Below, piece by piece: positions 36,762-47,036 of a stretch of 64,000 nucleotides of DNA. Made by a program: the position numbers and the translations under genes. The notes under the pieces were generated by a model. It was not told the origin of the DNA and searched no databases. It saw only the letters and a list, made by a program, of their open reading frames with translations. The stretch is from the NCBI GenBank assembly GCA_035448825.1, contig DAOTJS010000001.1:186001-250000 (forward strand), in the 5' to 3' direction. Origin of the DNA: JAGNGI01 sp035448825. Lineage in GTDB: Bacteria > Fidelibacterota > UBA2242. Within the stretch, counting starts at the first letter, position 1, and every line of letters starts with the position of its first letter.

Positions 36762-39700
36762 TTGAATCACGCCGGTTCATTATATCGAAAAGGATGTAGA
36801 CGATGGACGATAATCTCTCGCCTGGCAGGAATTTTATTGATCGTTACGGGATTTCTTAATGCTCAACAATGGCAGGTGGATGCTTTAAAAATTGCTCCCG
36901 GCGATTCGGTTGTCTATTTATCTCGTAGATTTATCCTACCTGAAACAATTGAATTGAGCATTGCCGACTCAATCAGTCTCGATCCTTTGACCGGCGCTAT
37001 TACTTTACATTCCGTAAGAACCGATTCATCGGTTTTGGTCGCCAAATATCAATATTTGCCGCTCGATTTACCGCTCAATAAAATAGTTAACCGGCCGCCG
37101 CGCATTTATACGGGTAATGAAACTACCGAACCCAATTTGGCTGATTCTCCAACACGGCCACCGGCGCAGTATTCTACCGAGACCACCGATTTCCTGAAGT
37201 CCGGTACGCTTTATCGCGGTGTAACACTGGGCAGTCAAAGTGGAATGTCGCTGCAGTCCGGCCTGAACCTGGAGTTGCAAGGGAAAATTGCGGAAGATAT
37301 TTCGATCGTCGGCACAATTACTGACCAGAATATTCCTATTGAACCGGAAGGCAATACCCAAACTCTGGATGAAATTGACAAGGTGTTCATTACCGTCGCC
37401 TTGCCGCACGAACGCCTAACTTTCGGCGATTATGAAATGGCATACAGCTCCGGCAGTTTGGGGAATTACAATCGCAAATTACAGGGCGTTTATCTGGAAA
37501 GCGATCGGCCGCCTATGCGGAATGTTATGAGCGGAGCAGTTACCAAAGGTCAATATTATCATAATTATTTTCTCGGTGAGGAAAGCAATCAAGGCCCATA
37601 TCAATTGACCGGTAGAAATGGCGAAACCGATATAATCGTTCTAGCCGGTACGGAGAAGGTCTGGCTCGACGGTCGTCTTTTGACTCGCGGCGAAAGTAAT
37701 GATTATATCATTGATTATTCGACCGCCGAAATAACTTTTATGACTCGTCAAATTATTACGGCGGAATCGCGCATTAGCGTTGATTTTCAATATTCCGATT
37801 TGATTTACCAGAAAAATATTTATATGGCAGGCAATACTACGAACTTATTTGATGAGAAATTAAGAGTTTCCGCCGCCGCGATCACTGAAAAAGATGACCG
37901 CGAGAACCCCATCGAACTTGTTATTAGCGATGCGGATAGAAAATTGCTAAAATCGCTCGGTGACAACGCTCAAGACGCTTACATAAGTACCATTACGAGC
38001 GATACAAACGGCTCTTATATTTTAGTGGATTCAATCTTGATTTATGCCGGTCCCGGTCAGGGAACTCATACAGCGACGTTTTATAATGTGGGAAAGGCTG
38101 GCAGTTATAAGAAAGTTTACCGCGGAGAGGTGACTTATTTTGAATGGGTTGACAAAAATAATCCTTTGACGGCGGCTTCCGAGATTGCCTCAGCACTTTA
38201 TTTGCCGGTCAAACCGTTAAAATTGCCGACCAGTCGGACGCTTTATCATTTGGCAAGTGACTGGCAACCGCATCAAAACTTTGCGATAAAGGCTGAAGTG
38301 GCACGTTCAGATTTCGATCAAAACCTATTCTCACCTCTGGATGATGAGGATAATGCCGGAATAGCAGTTGATCTTACGTCAAATCTAATCATTCCGCTTT
38401 CCGAATCCAGTAAGATTGCTCTCACTGGTCATTATAAACAGGAAAATTGGGATTTCGAGCCGATTGATCGTCATCAAATAGTTGAGTATCGAAGGAAATG
38501 GGACTTGCCTTCCGATTCGACTAACGGTGAACAGTATTATGAAGGGCAAATTCAATACGCTTTGAAAAATAATTTAGTGGTCAAAACGGAAGGCGGTCAG
38601 TATTCGCGTGGTGATTTTAATTCCAATAGATTTGCGGCCAGCGCCGGTTTGAGCTACAAAATGCTGGAAAATGTCCAAATCAGCGAAGAATTCATTCAAC
38701 GTAACCAAACCGGCTTTAATGATATTAATTGGACGCGTCGAGGATTCAGGTTAATAACCCATTTATGGAAAGTCAAACCGTTTGCTACACTAAATTATGA
38801 ATTACGAGAAGGTGACACCATTAGAACTGAAAATTTCCGCTTTCTGGAACAAATCTATGGGATTGGCTCAGCGAGTCCAGGACGTCTAACTTGGCAAGTT
38901 CAGACGACTCTCCGTCGGGATGACCTTTCAGATTCAAATACCTGGATAAAAGGGACAAACGCTCGCAATATCGGTCTGAACGGTCAATTGATAAACTGGC
39001 ATTCATTCTCATCCCAGTGGAATTATATCTACCGTATAAAGAAATTCTATAATCAGAATAACTCAGATATTGTGGTTCATCTCCTCGATTTTTCCCTGAA
39101 GCAAGAGCCGCGCAAATTACCCTATCGCTGGGAAACTACTTTGAAAATCGAGAACGAACAAACTGTTAAAAAGGAGTGGCGCTACTATTATGTCGGCGAT
39201 GGAATGGGTGATTACATTTATGATTCAACTTATGCCGATTACGTTCCCGATGCGCAAGGCGATTATATTTTACGGATTTTACCGTCTTCGATCAAAGAAC
39301 CGATCACCAGTATCGAGGACGGATTGCGTTTTCAATTTGATGGTACCAATGTTAAGATTCCGGTTTTTGGTGATTTGCTGAAACGTATTTCCACCTTAAC
39401 GGACGTCCGTCTCCGGCAGGAAATCCACGATCCTCAGGGAATAACAAAATATCTTGCCACAGATGTTAATCAGGTCGATACCAGCTGGGCAAATTATTCC
39501 CGCATAATTCTACAAGATGTTAACTTGCGTTCGCGGGAAAGAAAAAGCGATCTGCGTCTTCGGTTTTATTCCTCCGATCTAGTAACTCAGGCTGATGTTC
39601 GTGGCTTAGAAAAAACGTTCACCGACGAATGGTCTCTACGTTATCGCAATCGTTTTTTGGGAAAGACCACACTCGAGTCCGAATCGGCATTAAAAAATTA

Positions 39701-40139
39701 TAGCCGTCAATCGGAGATAAATACTCTCAGGGAACGTGATATTTATACTATTAGAGAAAAGTTAACGATATCGACTTTTTTGGATCGGATTCATCTACTC
39801 AGCACAGAAGTAACGGTAAATAGCGATAAAGGGAAGGTAGGTGACCCGATTAAATCATTTCTAACCGGTGTAAGATTGAGCTATGAACGGAAAATTATCG
39901 GGAAAGGTCGCTGGAAATCATTTATTGAATTGGATAAAGTTTCGGTAACTCCCAGAGGGAAAACAATTCCGTACGAGATGAGCAATGGCAAAAAGGAGGG
40001 AGTAACCGGCGGCTGGGGGACAACCGTTGAATACCGGATTGGTTCAAATGTCAGTATTCGAGCTAATTACGAAGGTTGGAAAGAGCCTCAGCGAACCGTT
40101 TATCATTTAGGAAGTGGCGAAGTGAGGCTTTCATTTTAA
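36762..40139 (+). CDS. Large predicted outer-membrane beta-barrel protein
   Basis: 1125 residues starting at TTG 36762, the only start in frame ahead of the signal peptide (RLAGILLIVTGFLNAQQ); no clear ribosome site. The N-terminal part has a beta domain and a repeatable unit TRGESNDYIIDYSTAEITF with EKVWLDGRLLTRG, a pattern I associate with large cell-surface/outer-membrane proteins of FCB bacteria. The rest is long alternating amphipathic strands, ending GSGEVRLSF with the C-terminal Phe of outer-membrane beta-barrels. The stop overlaps the next Omp85 gene (TAATG), which suggests a joint assembly or export function. The molecular role is unknown. Confidence 0.65.
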   Translation: MNHAGSLYRKGCRRWTIISRLAGILLIVTGFLNAQQWQVDALKIAPGDSVVYLSRRFILPETIELSIADSISLDPLTGAITLHSVRTDSSVLVAKYQYLPLDLPLNKIVNRPPRIYTGNETTEPNLADSPTRPPAQYSTETTDFLKSGTLYRGVTLGSQSGMSLQSGLNLELQGKIAEDISIVGTITDQNIPIEPEGNTQTLDEIDKVFITVALPHERLTFGDYEMAYSSGSLGNYNRKLQGVYLESDRPPMRNVMSGAVTKGQYYHNYFLGEESNQGPYQLTGRNGETDIIVLAGTEKVWLDGRLLTRGESNDYIIDYSTAEITFMTRQIITAESRISVDFQYSDLIYQKNIYMAGNTTNLFDEKLRVSAAAITEKDDRENPIELVISDADRKLLKSLGDNAQDAYISTITSDTNGSYILVDSILIYAGPGQGTHTATFYNVGKAGSYKKVYRGEVTYFEWVDKNNPLTAASEIASALYLPVKPLKLPTSRTLYHLASDWQPHQNFAIKAEVARSDFDQNLFSPLDDEDNAGIAVDLTSNLIIPLSESSKIALTGHYKQENWDFEPIDRHQIVEYRRKWDLPSDSTNGEQYYEGQIQYALKNNLVVKTEGGQYSRGDFNSNRFAASAGLSYKMLENVQISEEFIQRNQTGFNDINWTRRGFRLITHLWKVKPFATLNYELREGDTIRTENFRFLEQIYGIGSASPGRLTWQVQTTLRRDDLSDSNTWIKGTNARNIGLNGQLINWHSFSSQWNYIYRIKKFYNQNNSDIVVHLLDFSLKQEPRKLPYRWETTLKIENEQTVKKEWRYYYVGDGMGDYIYDSTYADYVPDAQGDYILRILPSSIKEPITSIEDGLRFQFDGTNVKIPVFGDLLKRISTLTDVRLRQEIHDPQGITKYLATDVNQVDTSWANYSRIILQDVNLRSRERKSDLRLRFYSSDLVTQADVRGLEKTFTDEWSLRYRNRFLGKTTLESESALKNYSRQSEINTLRERDIYTIREKLTISTFLDRIHLLSTEVTVNSDKGKVGDPIKSFLTGVRLSYERKIIGKGRWKSFIELDKVSVTPRGKTIPYEMSNGKKEGVTGGWGTTVEYRIGSNVSIRANYEGWKEPQRTVYHLGSGEVRLSF

Positions 40140-41665
40140 TGACAAACCAGCGGTATAGAAGAAGAGTTTTGCGAATCATCCGATGTTTGCTCATCGGGTT
40201 TGTCGGTTGGTTTCCGGCTTGGGGAATTGAGCAGGACACTTCCCGGGCTGAAGTAATTTTCGGAGAAATTACGGTTAAGACGCTCGATGAAACGCTGACC
40301 GATTTCACTGAAATTGCCAGGAATTATACTACTTATCCTGTTACGATTGATTCCTATGAGGAATTGACGAACAAAATGCTGGACGTCGTGCTAAAAGACG
40401 GCTACCTTTATCCGGTGTTGACTTTAAGTGCAGTTCATCCCGAAACTGAAGGAAATCTCACCAAACTGAACCCGGAATTTTGCTTGGATCGCGGCGAGCG
40501 GGTTGTTATTGATACCGTGATATATGAAGGTATCAAGCGCACCGCACCTGAATTATTGAAGCGCGAATCGGCGGCGATCCTTGGAAAATCTCCCGATTCC
40601 CAAAAAATCTCAGCTTTTGTGAATAATTTCAAGAGTTATTCATTTCTGACGGTGCAATCACAACCGGAAATAGTAAAAACTCGCGAAGGTCAATTTGGTC
40701 TGGTCGTCCAACTGGCTGAACATTCGACCAATATTTTCAGCGGAGTGGTCGGCTATATACCAGCCACCGCCACGACTGAAGGTTATTTTACCGGCGAGGT
40801 AAATCTTAATTTGAATAATATCAGCGGTCGCGGTCGTAATCTCAGCGTTTTTTGGGCCAAACCCAATCGCTATTCTCAACAAATTGACCTGAGATATTTC
40901 GAACCCTGGATTCGGCACACCAATTTTAATGCAGAAGGTCAATTCAGTCAGATATTGCGAGACACTCTGGTTGTTTTGCGTTCTTTTGAAGCCGGTATCG
41001 GACGCCGATTATTCCAGAACGGTTCAGGGGCTTTGAAATTCAATTATTCATCTACTATGCCCACTTCGGGTGGTCGCCAGTTACTTGGATTAAATGATCT
41101 CACAACTCGCGGTTTGGGGTTATCGGGCCGCTATGACGGTCGTGATTATCCGCCTAATCCACAAAAAGGATTAATGGTCGCGATTAATGCCTACTTCAGC
41201 CGCCGTATTGAACAAGATGCTAATCGCCTCTGGCAATATCAGACCGAAATAAATGGTGAGTTCGATGCCAAAATTCGTCCCCAATTAGTAGCCGCCTGCG
41301 GCTGGAATTTCAAAGGAAAATGGCTATCGGAAGGTGTACCGATTTATTCCGACTATTACTGGTTTGGCGGTGCCCGCAGTCTGCGTGGCTATGCTAATGA
41401 GCTGTTCGGTGGCTCGGAAATTGCCTGGCTCAACAATGAGATTCGCTGGCTTATCGGTAAAAACGGTCGGGCGCATATATTTTTCGATCAGGGATATTAT
41501 CGTCGTTCGGTCGAAGGCGTAGATAAACGATATTATCTACATTCCTATGGCGTCGGCTTGCGACTGGATTCGCGGATGGGAATTATCGGACTCGATTATG
41601 GATTCGGAGAGGGCGATACTTTTACGACAGCCAAAATTCACATATTTTTGGAGACTAATTTTTAA
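40139..41665 (+). CDS. Omp85-superfamily protein (BamA/TamA-like, short POTRA region)
   Basis: I take the ATG at 40139, overlapping the previous stop by one base, giving 508 residues and a signal peptide (LIGFVGWFPAWG). About residues 45-190 hold one or two POTRA-like units (VVIDTVIYEGIKRT). The remainder is a 16-strand-type barrel with the loop-6 motif GGARSLRGY, Arg416, the conserved xRGY/F of the family, and a C-terminal Phe (LETNF). Such proteins insert or translocate proteins at the outer membrane. The short periplasmic part and pairing with the 36762 barrel suggest a dedicated transporter rather than the general BamA. Confidence 0.82.
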   Translation: MTNQRYRRRVLRIIRCLLIGFVGWFPAWGIEQDTSRAEVIFGEITVKTLDETLTDFTEIARNYTTYPVTIDSYEELTNKMLDVVLKDGYLYPVLTLSAVHPETEGNLTKLNPEFCLDRGERVVIDTVIYEGIKRTAPELLKRESAAILGKSPDSQKISAFVNNFKSYSFLTVQSQPEIVKTREGQFGLVVQLAEHSTNIFSGVVGYIPATATTEGYFTGEVNLNLNNISGRGRNLSVFWAKPNRYSQQIDLRYFEPWIRHTNFNAEGQFSQILRDTLVVLRSFEAGIGRRLFQNGSGALKFNYSSTMPTSGGRQLLGLNDLTTRGLGLSGRYDGRDYPPNPQKGLMVAINAYFSRRIEQDANRLWQYQTEINGEFDAKIRPQLVAACGWNFKGKWLSEGVPIYSDYYWFGGARSLRGYANELFGGSEIAWLNNEIRWLIGKNGRAHIFFDQGYYRRSVEGVDKRYYLHSYGVGLRLDSRMGIIGLDYGFGEGDTFTTAKIHIFLETNF

Positions 41666-43809
41666 TGGGAAAACACAATAATAAAAATCCAAAACCTAAA
41701 TCGGTAAAAGTTAGAACGGAGGCACAAATTGTCGAGCGGGTTATCCAATTTCTTCAACGAAATAAAGGTAATGTTTATAAACAGAAAAAAATCGCCAAAG
41801 AAATCGGCATCTCTTCCAATAAGTATGTTAGATTCAAACAAATTTTGAAAGAATTAGCGCTGGACGGGGAAATCGAAAATCCGCGAGCGGGATGGTACCG
41901 AATCCCCGATGAATCGCGGTTTATGGAAGGGATAATTTTGTTCTCCGGACGCGGTTTTGCTTTTGTAAATACGGATGCCGGAGAAGAAATATTCGTCGGT
42001 GCCAAGCAGACCGCTAACGCTTTACACCTTGATCGGGTGTTAATCGAAAAATTACGGCACAGTAATGGGATTCGACCGGAAGGTAGAGTGGTGAAAGTTT
42101 TGAAACGCGGTCAAAAATCAATTATTGGAACGATAAAACAGAAGAATAAGCGCTGGTTTGTCATTCCGGAACATCCCACAGCTGTTGAAGAAATCGAATT
42201 GGTTGGTTCGGAAAAAGGTCTGCAGGAAGGCCAATTAGTCGAAATTCAGGACATCGAATGGAGCAATACTCGCTTGCGACCGCGAGCTGCTTTAAAACAG
42301 ATTCTTGGTTCTCCAGAAAATCCGCAAGATGATTTGATAATTGTTAAGAAAATGTATCGGCTGAGCGACCGGTTTCCGGCTAAAGTTTGGCAGGAAGCTG
42401 AACTTTTGGAAAATCAGAAAATCAAGCCAGACAATCGTCTGGATTTGCGTGATAAATTAATTTTTACTATTGACCCTCCCGATGCAAAGGACTTCGATGA
42501 TGCTATTTCGCTGGAAAAGAGTCCGGAGGGTAATTGGCTCCTGGGAGTGCATATTGCGGATGTTAGTCATTATGTCACGCCGGGCAGTGCTCTCGATCGC
42601 GAGGCTCGGCGACGGGGTACCAGCGTTTACCTGGGTGAAAATGTTATTCCGATGTTGCCGCCGCCAATTTCGAATGAATTGTGCAGTTTGAAACCGGGTG
42701 AAGATCGGTTGGCATTTTCGGTTTTCTTGACTCTTAATGATGCAGGTGCGGTGTTGCGCTATTCATTCGCTCCGAGTATAATTCGCTCGTTTAAACGATT
42801 CAGCTACGAAGAAGTGCAGGAAATTCTGGATAACAAAAGTGGTGAGTATTTTGATATATTTACTAATATGCTACAAATCAGTCGCACTCTTTTTGATCGC
42901 AGACGGGCGGCTGGCAGTATAGACTTCGACATTCCGGAGCCGGTTTTTAAAATGGGACCGGCTGGAATTCCGATTGAAATTAGTCCTTCCGAAAGATTGG
43001 ACAGTCACCGGATAATCGAGGAATTTATGTTAACGGCTAATCGGGCAGTCGCCGAATATATAACCATTCAGCGGCGTAATGAAAAACTGCCGTTTCTCTA
43101 TCGAATTCATCCACAGCCGCCATTACAAAATATTACTGAACTGTATCAGATTTTGCGAGGCCTGGGAATCGATTTGCAACAGCCACCTAAGCTCAAACCT
43201 ATTGATATTCAGAAAATTCTAAATGGATTGGCCGGAATGCCCTACAAAAATTTTATTGAACAAATTACTCTACGTTCGATGGCGAAGGCGGTCTATTCCC
43301 AGCAACCATTAAGTCACTTCGGTTTGGCGTTTTCTCATTATACTCACTTCACGGCACCTATTCGGCGTTATCCCGACTTGATGGTTCATCGTTTGCTGAA
43401 AAATTATTTAGCTGGTTATAATCCCACCGATTTAGCTTTTTACCGGCGTTCATTGCCGCACATTGCCAGTTCAGCCAGCCAGCGCGAAATCGAGGCAATG
43501 GAAGCCGAGCGGACTTACCAGAAAATAAAGCAAGTGCGTTTTATGGCGGACAAGATCGGCCAATGGTACAAAGGTGTCATCAGCGGCGTGCGTGAATTCG
43601 GATTTTTTGTCGAAATTTCCCAATTTCTGGTTGAAGGCTTGGTGCACGTTCGGACTCTGGCGGATGATTATTATATTTACGATTCGGAGAATTTTCTTTT
43701 ACGTGGTAAAAATACCAGGCGCACTTTTCGGCTTGGCGACGAAGTAATGGTAATGGTAACGAACGTTTCCGTTAGAGAGCGACGGATAGATTTGGAATGG
43801 GGCGAATGA
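41665..43809 (+). CDS. rnr: Ribonuclease R
   Basis: 714 residues, a 3'-to-5' exoribonuclease of the RNB family that degrades structured RNA. In order: N-terminal basic tail and winged-helix (about 20-80), cold-shock domain (GIILFSGRGFAFVNTDAGEE), the RNB catalytic domain with DPPDAKDFDDAISL and RRRGTSVYLGENVIPMLPPP, and a C-terminal S1 domain (YKGVISGVREFGFFVEI). The ATG overlaps the preceding stop by one base, so it is translationally coupled to the Omp85 gene. Confidence 0.96.
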   Translation: MGKHNNKNPKPKSVKVRTEAQIVERVIQFLQRNKGNVYKQKKIAKEIGISSNKYVRFKQILKELALDGEIENPRAGWYRIPDESRFMEGIILFSGRGFAFVNTDAGEEIFVGAKQTANALHLDRVLIEKLRHSNGIRPEGRVVKVLKRGQKSIIGTIKQKNKRWFVIPEHPTAVEEIELVGSEKGLQEGQLVEIQDIEWSNTRLRPRAALKQILGSPENPQDDLIIVKKMYRLSDRFPAKVWQEAELLENQKIKPDNRLDLRDKLIFTIDPPDAKDFDDAISLEKSPEGNWLLGVHIADVSHYVTPGSALDREARRRGTSVYLGENVIPMLPPPISNELCSLKPGEDRLAFSVFLTLNDAGAVLRYSFAPSIIRSFKRFSYEEVQEILDNKSGEYFDIFTNMLQISRTLFDRRRAAGSIDFDIPEPVFKMGPAGIPIEISPSERLDSHRIIEEFMLTANRAVAEYITIQRRNEKLPFLYRIHPQPPLQNITELYQILRGLGIDLQQPPKLKPIDIQKILNGLAGMPYKNFIEQITLRSMAKAVYSQQPLSHFGLAFSHYTHFTAPIRRYPDLMVHRLLKNYLAGYNPTDLAFYRRSLPHIASSASQREIEAMEAERTYQKIKQVRFMADKIGQWYKGVISGVREFGFFVEISQFLVEGLVHVRTLADDYYIYDSENFLLRGKNTRRTFRLGDEVMVMVTNVSVRERRIDLEWGE

Positions 43810-43878
43810 GTAAAAGTTTTATTGGCTTAATGCTGGTGAATGTTTAATTTTAAAAAGGGTATATGATGGAGAATAAGA

Positions 43879-44898
43879 ATGAATAAAAAAATAGTACTAT
43901 TAGGCTTGATTTTTTCAACGATATTGATGAATTGTAACCGACTGAAGAATTCCATTGGTGGGGTAGATGAAATATATATTTTTGCTACTGAGCAAACTCG
44001 GGAAGTACTGGGACAGGCAATTGATACCACTTTTTCCTATGGGATTCGGACGCCGGAATTTCAGCCCTATTTTTCCAAAAAATGGCTGCCAGTAGAAGAT
44101 TTTCCGTCATACATTTATTTTAAAAATATCATTCTGGTAGCTGATTTGAGTCAGGAAAACCCGGCCGCTGAAATTGCTCGCGGCTTATTACCGAAACAGA
44201 GTTTAATCGCCGCGGAAAAGGATAGCATCCACCTGTTTGCTATTCCGGATAACTGGGCTCGCGATCAAATGTTTGTTTTAATTGCCGGCCGCGATTTGAA
44301 GCTGGTTGAGCGCGATATTTTAGCGCAGAAAGGCTGGCTTTATGGAAAGTTTGAAGAGAAATTCGAGAAAGGCCAGAGAGACTATATGTATGGTCGCTTA
44401 GAGCAAAAGAAGCTGACTAATTATTTTTGGCAAAAATATCGCTGGACGATGCGCATTCCGCACGACTATATTATTGTCAAGGAAATGCCGGAAAAGAATT
44501 TCGTTTGGCTCGGAAGAGGTATGCCATACCGCTGGATTTCCGTTACCTGGGGAGATGGTATTCAAACGGAATGGATGACGAATGTGGGACTGTATGAAAA
44601 ACGGAATGAGATTGGCAAGTTATATGGCGGGATAATGACCGAGAAGCGCTTTCTCGGTTTTCAATTTTTCAAATTCGGTGATTACGATGCTCTGAAAATG
44701 TACGGACTCTGGTATCACACCGATGAGACTATGGGCGGTCCATTTGAAACTTATGCCTTTTATGACTGGCGCACTGACCGAACCTTCGTTATTGATATGC
44801 TAATGTATGGTCCTGGTGAAAAATTGTCAGTCCTATTTCGCGGACTCGAAATTATAGCCAAGACTTTTACCACCGATTATAAAGGATATTCCAAATAG
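43879..44898 (+). CDS. DUF4837-like lipoprotein
   Basis: 339 residues with a lipoprotein signal (IVLLGLIFSTILMNCNR, lipobox LMNC). The rest fits the pattern I recall for DUF4837 of Bacteroidota: FQPYFSKKWLPVEDFPSYIYFKNIILVADL, a DNWARDQMFVLIAG stretch, and a second half with RIPHDYIIVKE, FVWLGRGMPYRWISV and GGPFETYAFYDWRTDRTFVIDML. The function of that family is not known to me. It lies between rnr and purE; agaat-rich spacing of 69 bases allows either separate or joint transcription. Confidence 0.6.
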   Translation: MNKKIVLLGLIFSTILMNCNRLKNSIGGVDEIYIFATEQTREVLGQAIDTTFSYGIRTPEFQPYFSKKWLPVEDFPSYIYFKNIILVADLSQENPAAEIARGLLPKQSLIAAEKDSIHLFAIPDNWARDQMFVLIAGRDLKLVERDILAQKGWLYGKFEEKFEKGQRDYMYGRLEQKKLTNYFWQKYRWTMRIPHDYIIVKEMPEKNFVWLGRGMPYRWISVTWGDGIQTEWMTNVGLYEKRNEIGKLYGGIMTEKRFLGFQFFKFGDYDALKMYGLWYHTDETMGGPFETYAFYDWRTDRTFVIDMLMYGPGEKLSVLFRGLEIIAKTFTTDYKGYSK

Positions 44899-44974
44899 TG
44901 CCGGAGCTAAACCGGCGGCTGGAATTTGGCAATTATAAGGTGGTCAATTAAATTACGGCGGAGCTAGTAGGTTT

Positions 44975-45436
44975 ATGGAGAAAATAGCATTAATTGTCGG
45001 AAGCACTTCCGATTTAGAAACAGCCGAACAAGCCCGCAAGTATCTGGAATACTTTGAATTAGATTGCGAGATAAAGGTCCTTTCGGCTCATCGCCAGCAT
45101 GATGAATTGGTTAATTATGTTAAACAGTTTGAAAAGGGAAATGGTCGCTTGATTATTGCCTGTGCTGGAATGGCGGCGCATTTGCCGGGTGTTATCGCGG
45201 CTTTGACTACTTTACCCGTAATTGGTGTCCCACTGGACGCTTCTTCTCTGAATGGGGTAGATGCGCTCTATTCCATCGTCCAAATGCCGAGTGGTATTCC
45301 GGTTGGGACGATGGCGATCGGCAAACCTGGAATAATTAATGCCGTTATTTATGCGGCTCGAATTCTGGCGCTCTCCAACGCCGAATTAAAAGCCAAACTG
45401 GTCGAATTTGCCGCAAAAGGCTTCAAACTTAATTAA
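44975..45436 (+). CDS. purE: 5-(carboxyamino)imidazole ribonucleotide mutase, class I
   Basis: 153 residues. Converts N5-CAIR to CAIR in purine synthesis. Motifs: VGSTSDLETA (phosphate loop), VLSAHRQHDELVNYV, ACAGMAAHLPGVIAA, and the C-terminal GTMAIGKPGIINAVIYAARIL. The residues at the first two sites differ slightly from the common GSDSDW and SAHRTP forms. No purK is adjacent. The rfbD start follows one base after its stop. Confidence 0.93.
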   Translation: MEKIALIVGSTSDLETAEQARKYLEYFELDCEIKVLSAHRQHDELVNYVKQFEKGNGRLIIACAGMAAHLPGVIAALTTLPVIGVPLDASSLNGVDALYSIVQMPSGIPVGTMAIGKPGIINAVIYAARILALSNAELKAKLVEFAAKGFKLN

Positions 45437-45437
45437 A

Positions 45438-46349
45438 ATGAAAATATTAATAACTGGCGCTAACGGAATGTTAGGTGAAAAATGCACTCGTTTGCTGGCC
45501 CAGAAACATAAAGTTTTGGCGACCGACCTCAATGATGAACTGATTTATCGGTTAGAGACTGACTACCGCAAAATGGATATCACTAAACCGGAAGAGATCG
45601 AAACTATCATTAATGAGTTTCGTCCTGATTGGGTCATCAATTGTGCGGCTTATACTAATGTGGATGGCGCTGAAACTGAACGTGAAACTGCCTGGCAGGT
45701 GAATGCAGCTGGGCCGCAGAACCTCGTAGCGGCTTTGCGAAAATTCAATACCCCAATTATTCAGATTTCAACCGATTATATTTTTGACGGGGTCAATGGA
45801 CCGTACCGCGAAAATGATCCCGTCAAACCGATCAATTATTATGGCGAAACAAAATTAGCTGGCGAGCGGGCTGTTTTAGAATCAGGTTTACCGGCGACGG
45901 TTTTCCGGACGAATGTACTCTTTGGTGATGCGACTAATCAGGAAGCCAGCTTTGTTTACTGGGTGGTGAATAAACTTAGTCACCGCGAACCAATCAACGT
46001 AGTCAATGATCAGTTTGGCAATCCCACCTGGGCTGACGGACTGGCACAAGTAATTGAAATGGCGATTGAGCGAAGAATTCATGGGCTTTATAATTATGGC
46101 GGGGCCGATTATATCAACAGGCTGGAATTTGCCTTACAAATTGCAGCGGTTTTTGAGCTGGATCCGACTTTAATTCGGGCTGTTTCCACTCGCTCGCTGA
46201 ATCAGAAAGCCGCTCGACCTTTTCGGGCGGGGTTAGTATGTGAAAAAATCCAATCCGAATTTGGCATTCATCTATATTCGATTAAAGAAGCTCTAACAAA
46301 TATGAAGGAAAGACAACTTGAAATCGCTGGTAATCATTCCGACCTATAA
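45438..46349 (+). CDS. rfbD: dTDP-4-dehydrorhamnose reductase-like protein
   Basis: 303 residues from the ATG at 45438, since the earlier in-frame start at 45408 lies inside purE. RmlD-type short-chain dehydrogenase: NAD(P) loop ITGANGMLGEKC, YTNVDGAETERETAWQVNA, ISTDYIFDGVNGPYREND and the catalytic YYGETKLAGERAV (Tyr/Lys). Makes dTDP-L-rhamnose for lipopolysaccharide or capsule. The other rhamnose genes (rfbA, B, C) are absent from the window. Overlaps the next glycosyltransferase by 32 bases. Confidence 0.87.
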   Translation: MKILITGANGMLGEKCTRLLAQKHKVLATDLNDELIYRLETDYRKMDITKPEEIETIINEFRPDWVINCAAYTNVDGAETERETAWQVNAAGPQNLVAALRKFNTPIIQISTDYIFDGVNGPYRENDPVKPINYYGETKLAGERAVLESGLPATVFRTNVLFGDATNQEASFVYWVVNKLSHREPINVVNDQFGNPTWADGLAQVIEMAIERRIHGLYNYGGADYINRLEFALQIAAVFELDPTLIRAVSTRSLNQKAARPFRAGLVCEKIQSEFGIHLYSIKEALTNMKERQLEIAGNHSDL

Positions 46350-47034
46350 CGAAAAAGACAACATTCGCACTGTTATCGAACGCCTGCGAGCTTTACCGAT
46401 CGAGGTTGATATTTTAATTATTGATGATAATAGTCCCGATGGGACTGCTGATATTGTTCGTGAATTACAATCTAGTGATTCTCATATTTATATGATCAAT
46501 AGACCCAGTAAACTCGGTCTAGGGACGGCTTATATCGTTGGTTTCCGCTGGGCACTGGAGCGTGATTATGAATACATTTTGGAGATGGATGCCGACCTCT
46601 CGCATAATCCAGAGGATGTACCCCGACTAATTCGTGAATGTGAGAACGGTTATGATTTGGTAATCGGATCGCGTTACTGTAATGGGGTCAATGTTGTTAA
46701 TTGGCCGATCAAGCGTTTGCTCCTGAGTTATGGTGCTAATAAATATACTCGTATGATTACCCGAATGCCGATTATGGATGCGACCGCTGGTTTTAAATGC
46801 TACCGGCGGGAAGTTTTAGCCGCTATTAATTTGGATCGAGTCAAATCCTCTGGCTATTCCTTTCAGATTGAAATGAATTTCCGCGCCTGGGATGCCGGTT
46901 TTAAAATCAAGGAAATTCCGATTATTTTTATCGAGCGTTCCGAAGGCTTATCGAAAATGTCAAAAAATATTGTTTGGGAAGCTGTTTTTATGGTCTGGAA
47001 ACTGAAATTACGGCAGATTTTCAGATCTTTGTAA
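46318..47034 (+). CDS. Polyprenol-phosphate mannosyltransferase-like GT2
   Basis: 238 residues from TTG at 46318, preceded by aaggaaag inside rfbD. GT-A fold family 2 enzyme: IIPTYNEKDNI, the nucleotide-binding LIIDDNSPDGTADIV, the metal-binding MDADLSHNPEDVPRL and GSRYCNGVNV, with DATAGFKCYRREVLAAI. Closest to polyprenol-phosphate mannose/glucose synthases of the Dpm1 kind without C-terminal membrane helices. Probably loads sugar onto undecaprenyl-phosphate at the inner membrane. Confidence 0.88.
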   Translation: MKSLVIIPTYNEKDNIRTVIERLRALPIEVDILIIDDNSPDGTADIVRELQSSDSHIYMINRPSKLGLGTAYIVGFRWALERDYEYILEMDADLSHNPEDVPRLIRECENGYDLVIGSRYCNGVNVVNWPIKRLLLSYGANKYTRMITRMPIMDATAGFKCYRREVLAAINLDRVKSSGYSFQIEMNFRAWDAGFKIKEIPIIFIERSEGLSKMSKNIVWEAVFMVWKLKLRQIFRSL

Positions 47035-47036
47035 AC

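Noticed and set aside
44899..44974. gccgg...ccggc inverted repeat after the DUF4837-like gene
   Set aside because: Arms of five bases and no T-run; too weak for a terminator and purE follows on the same strand.
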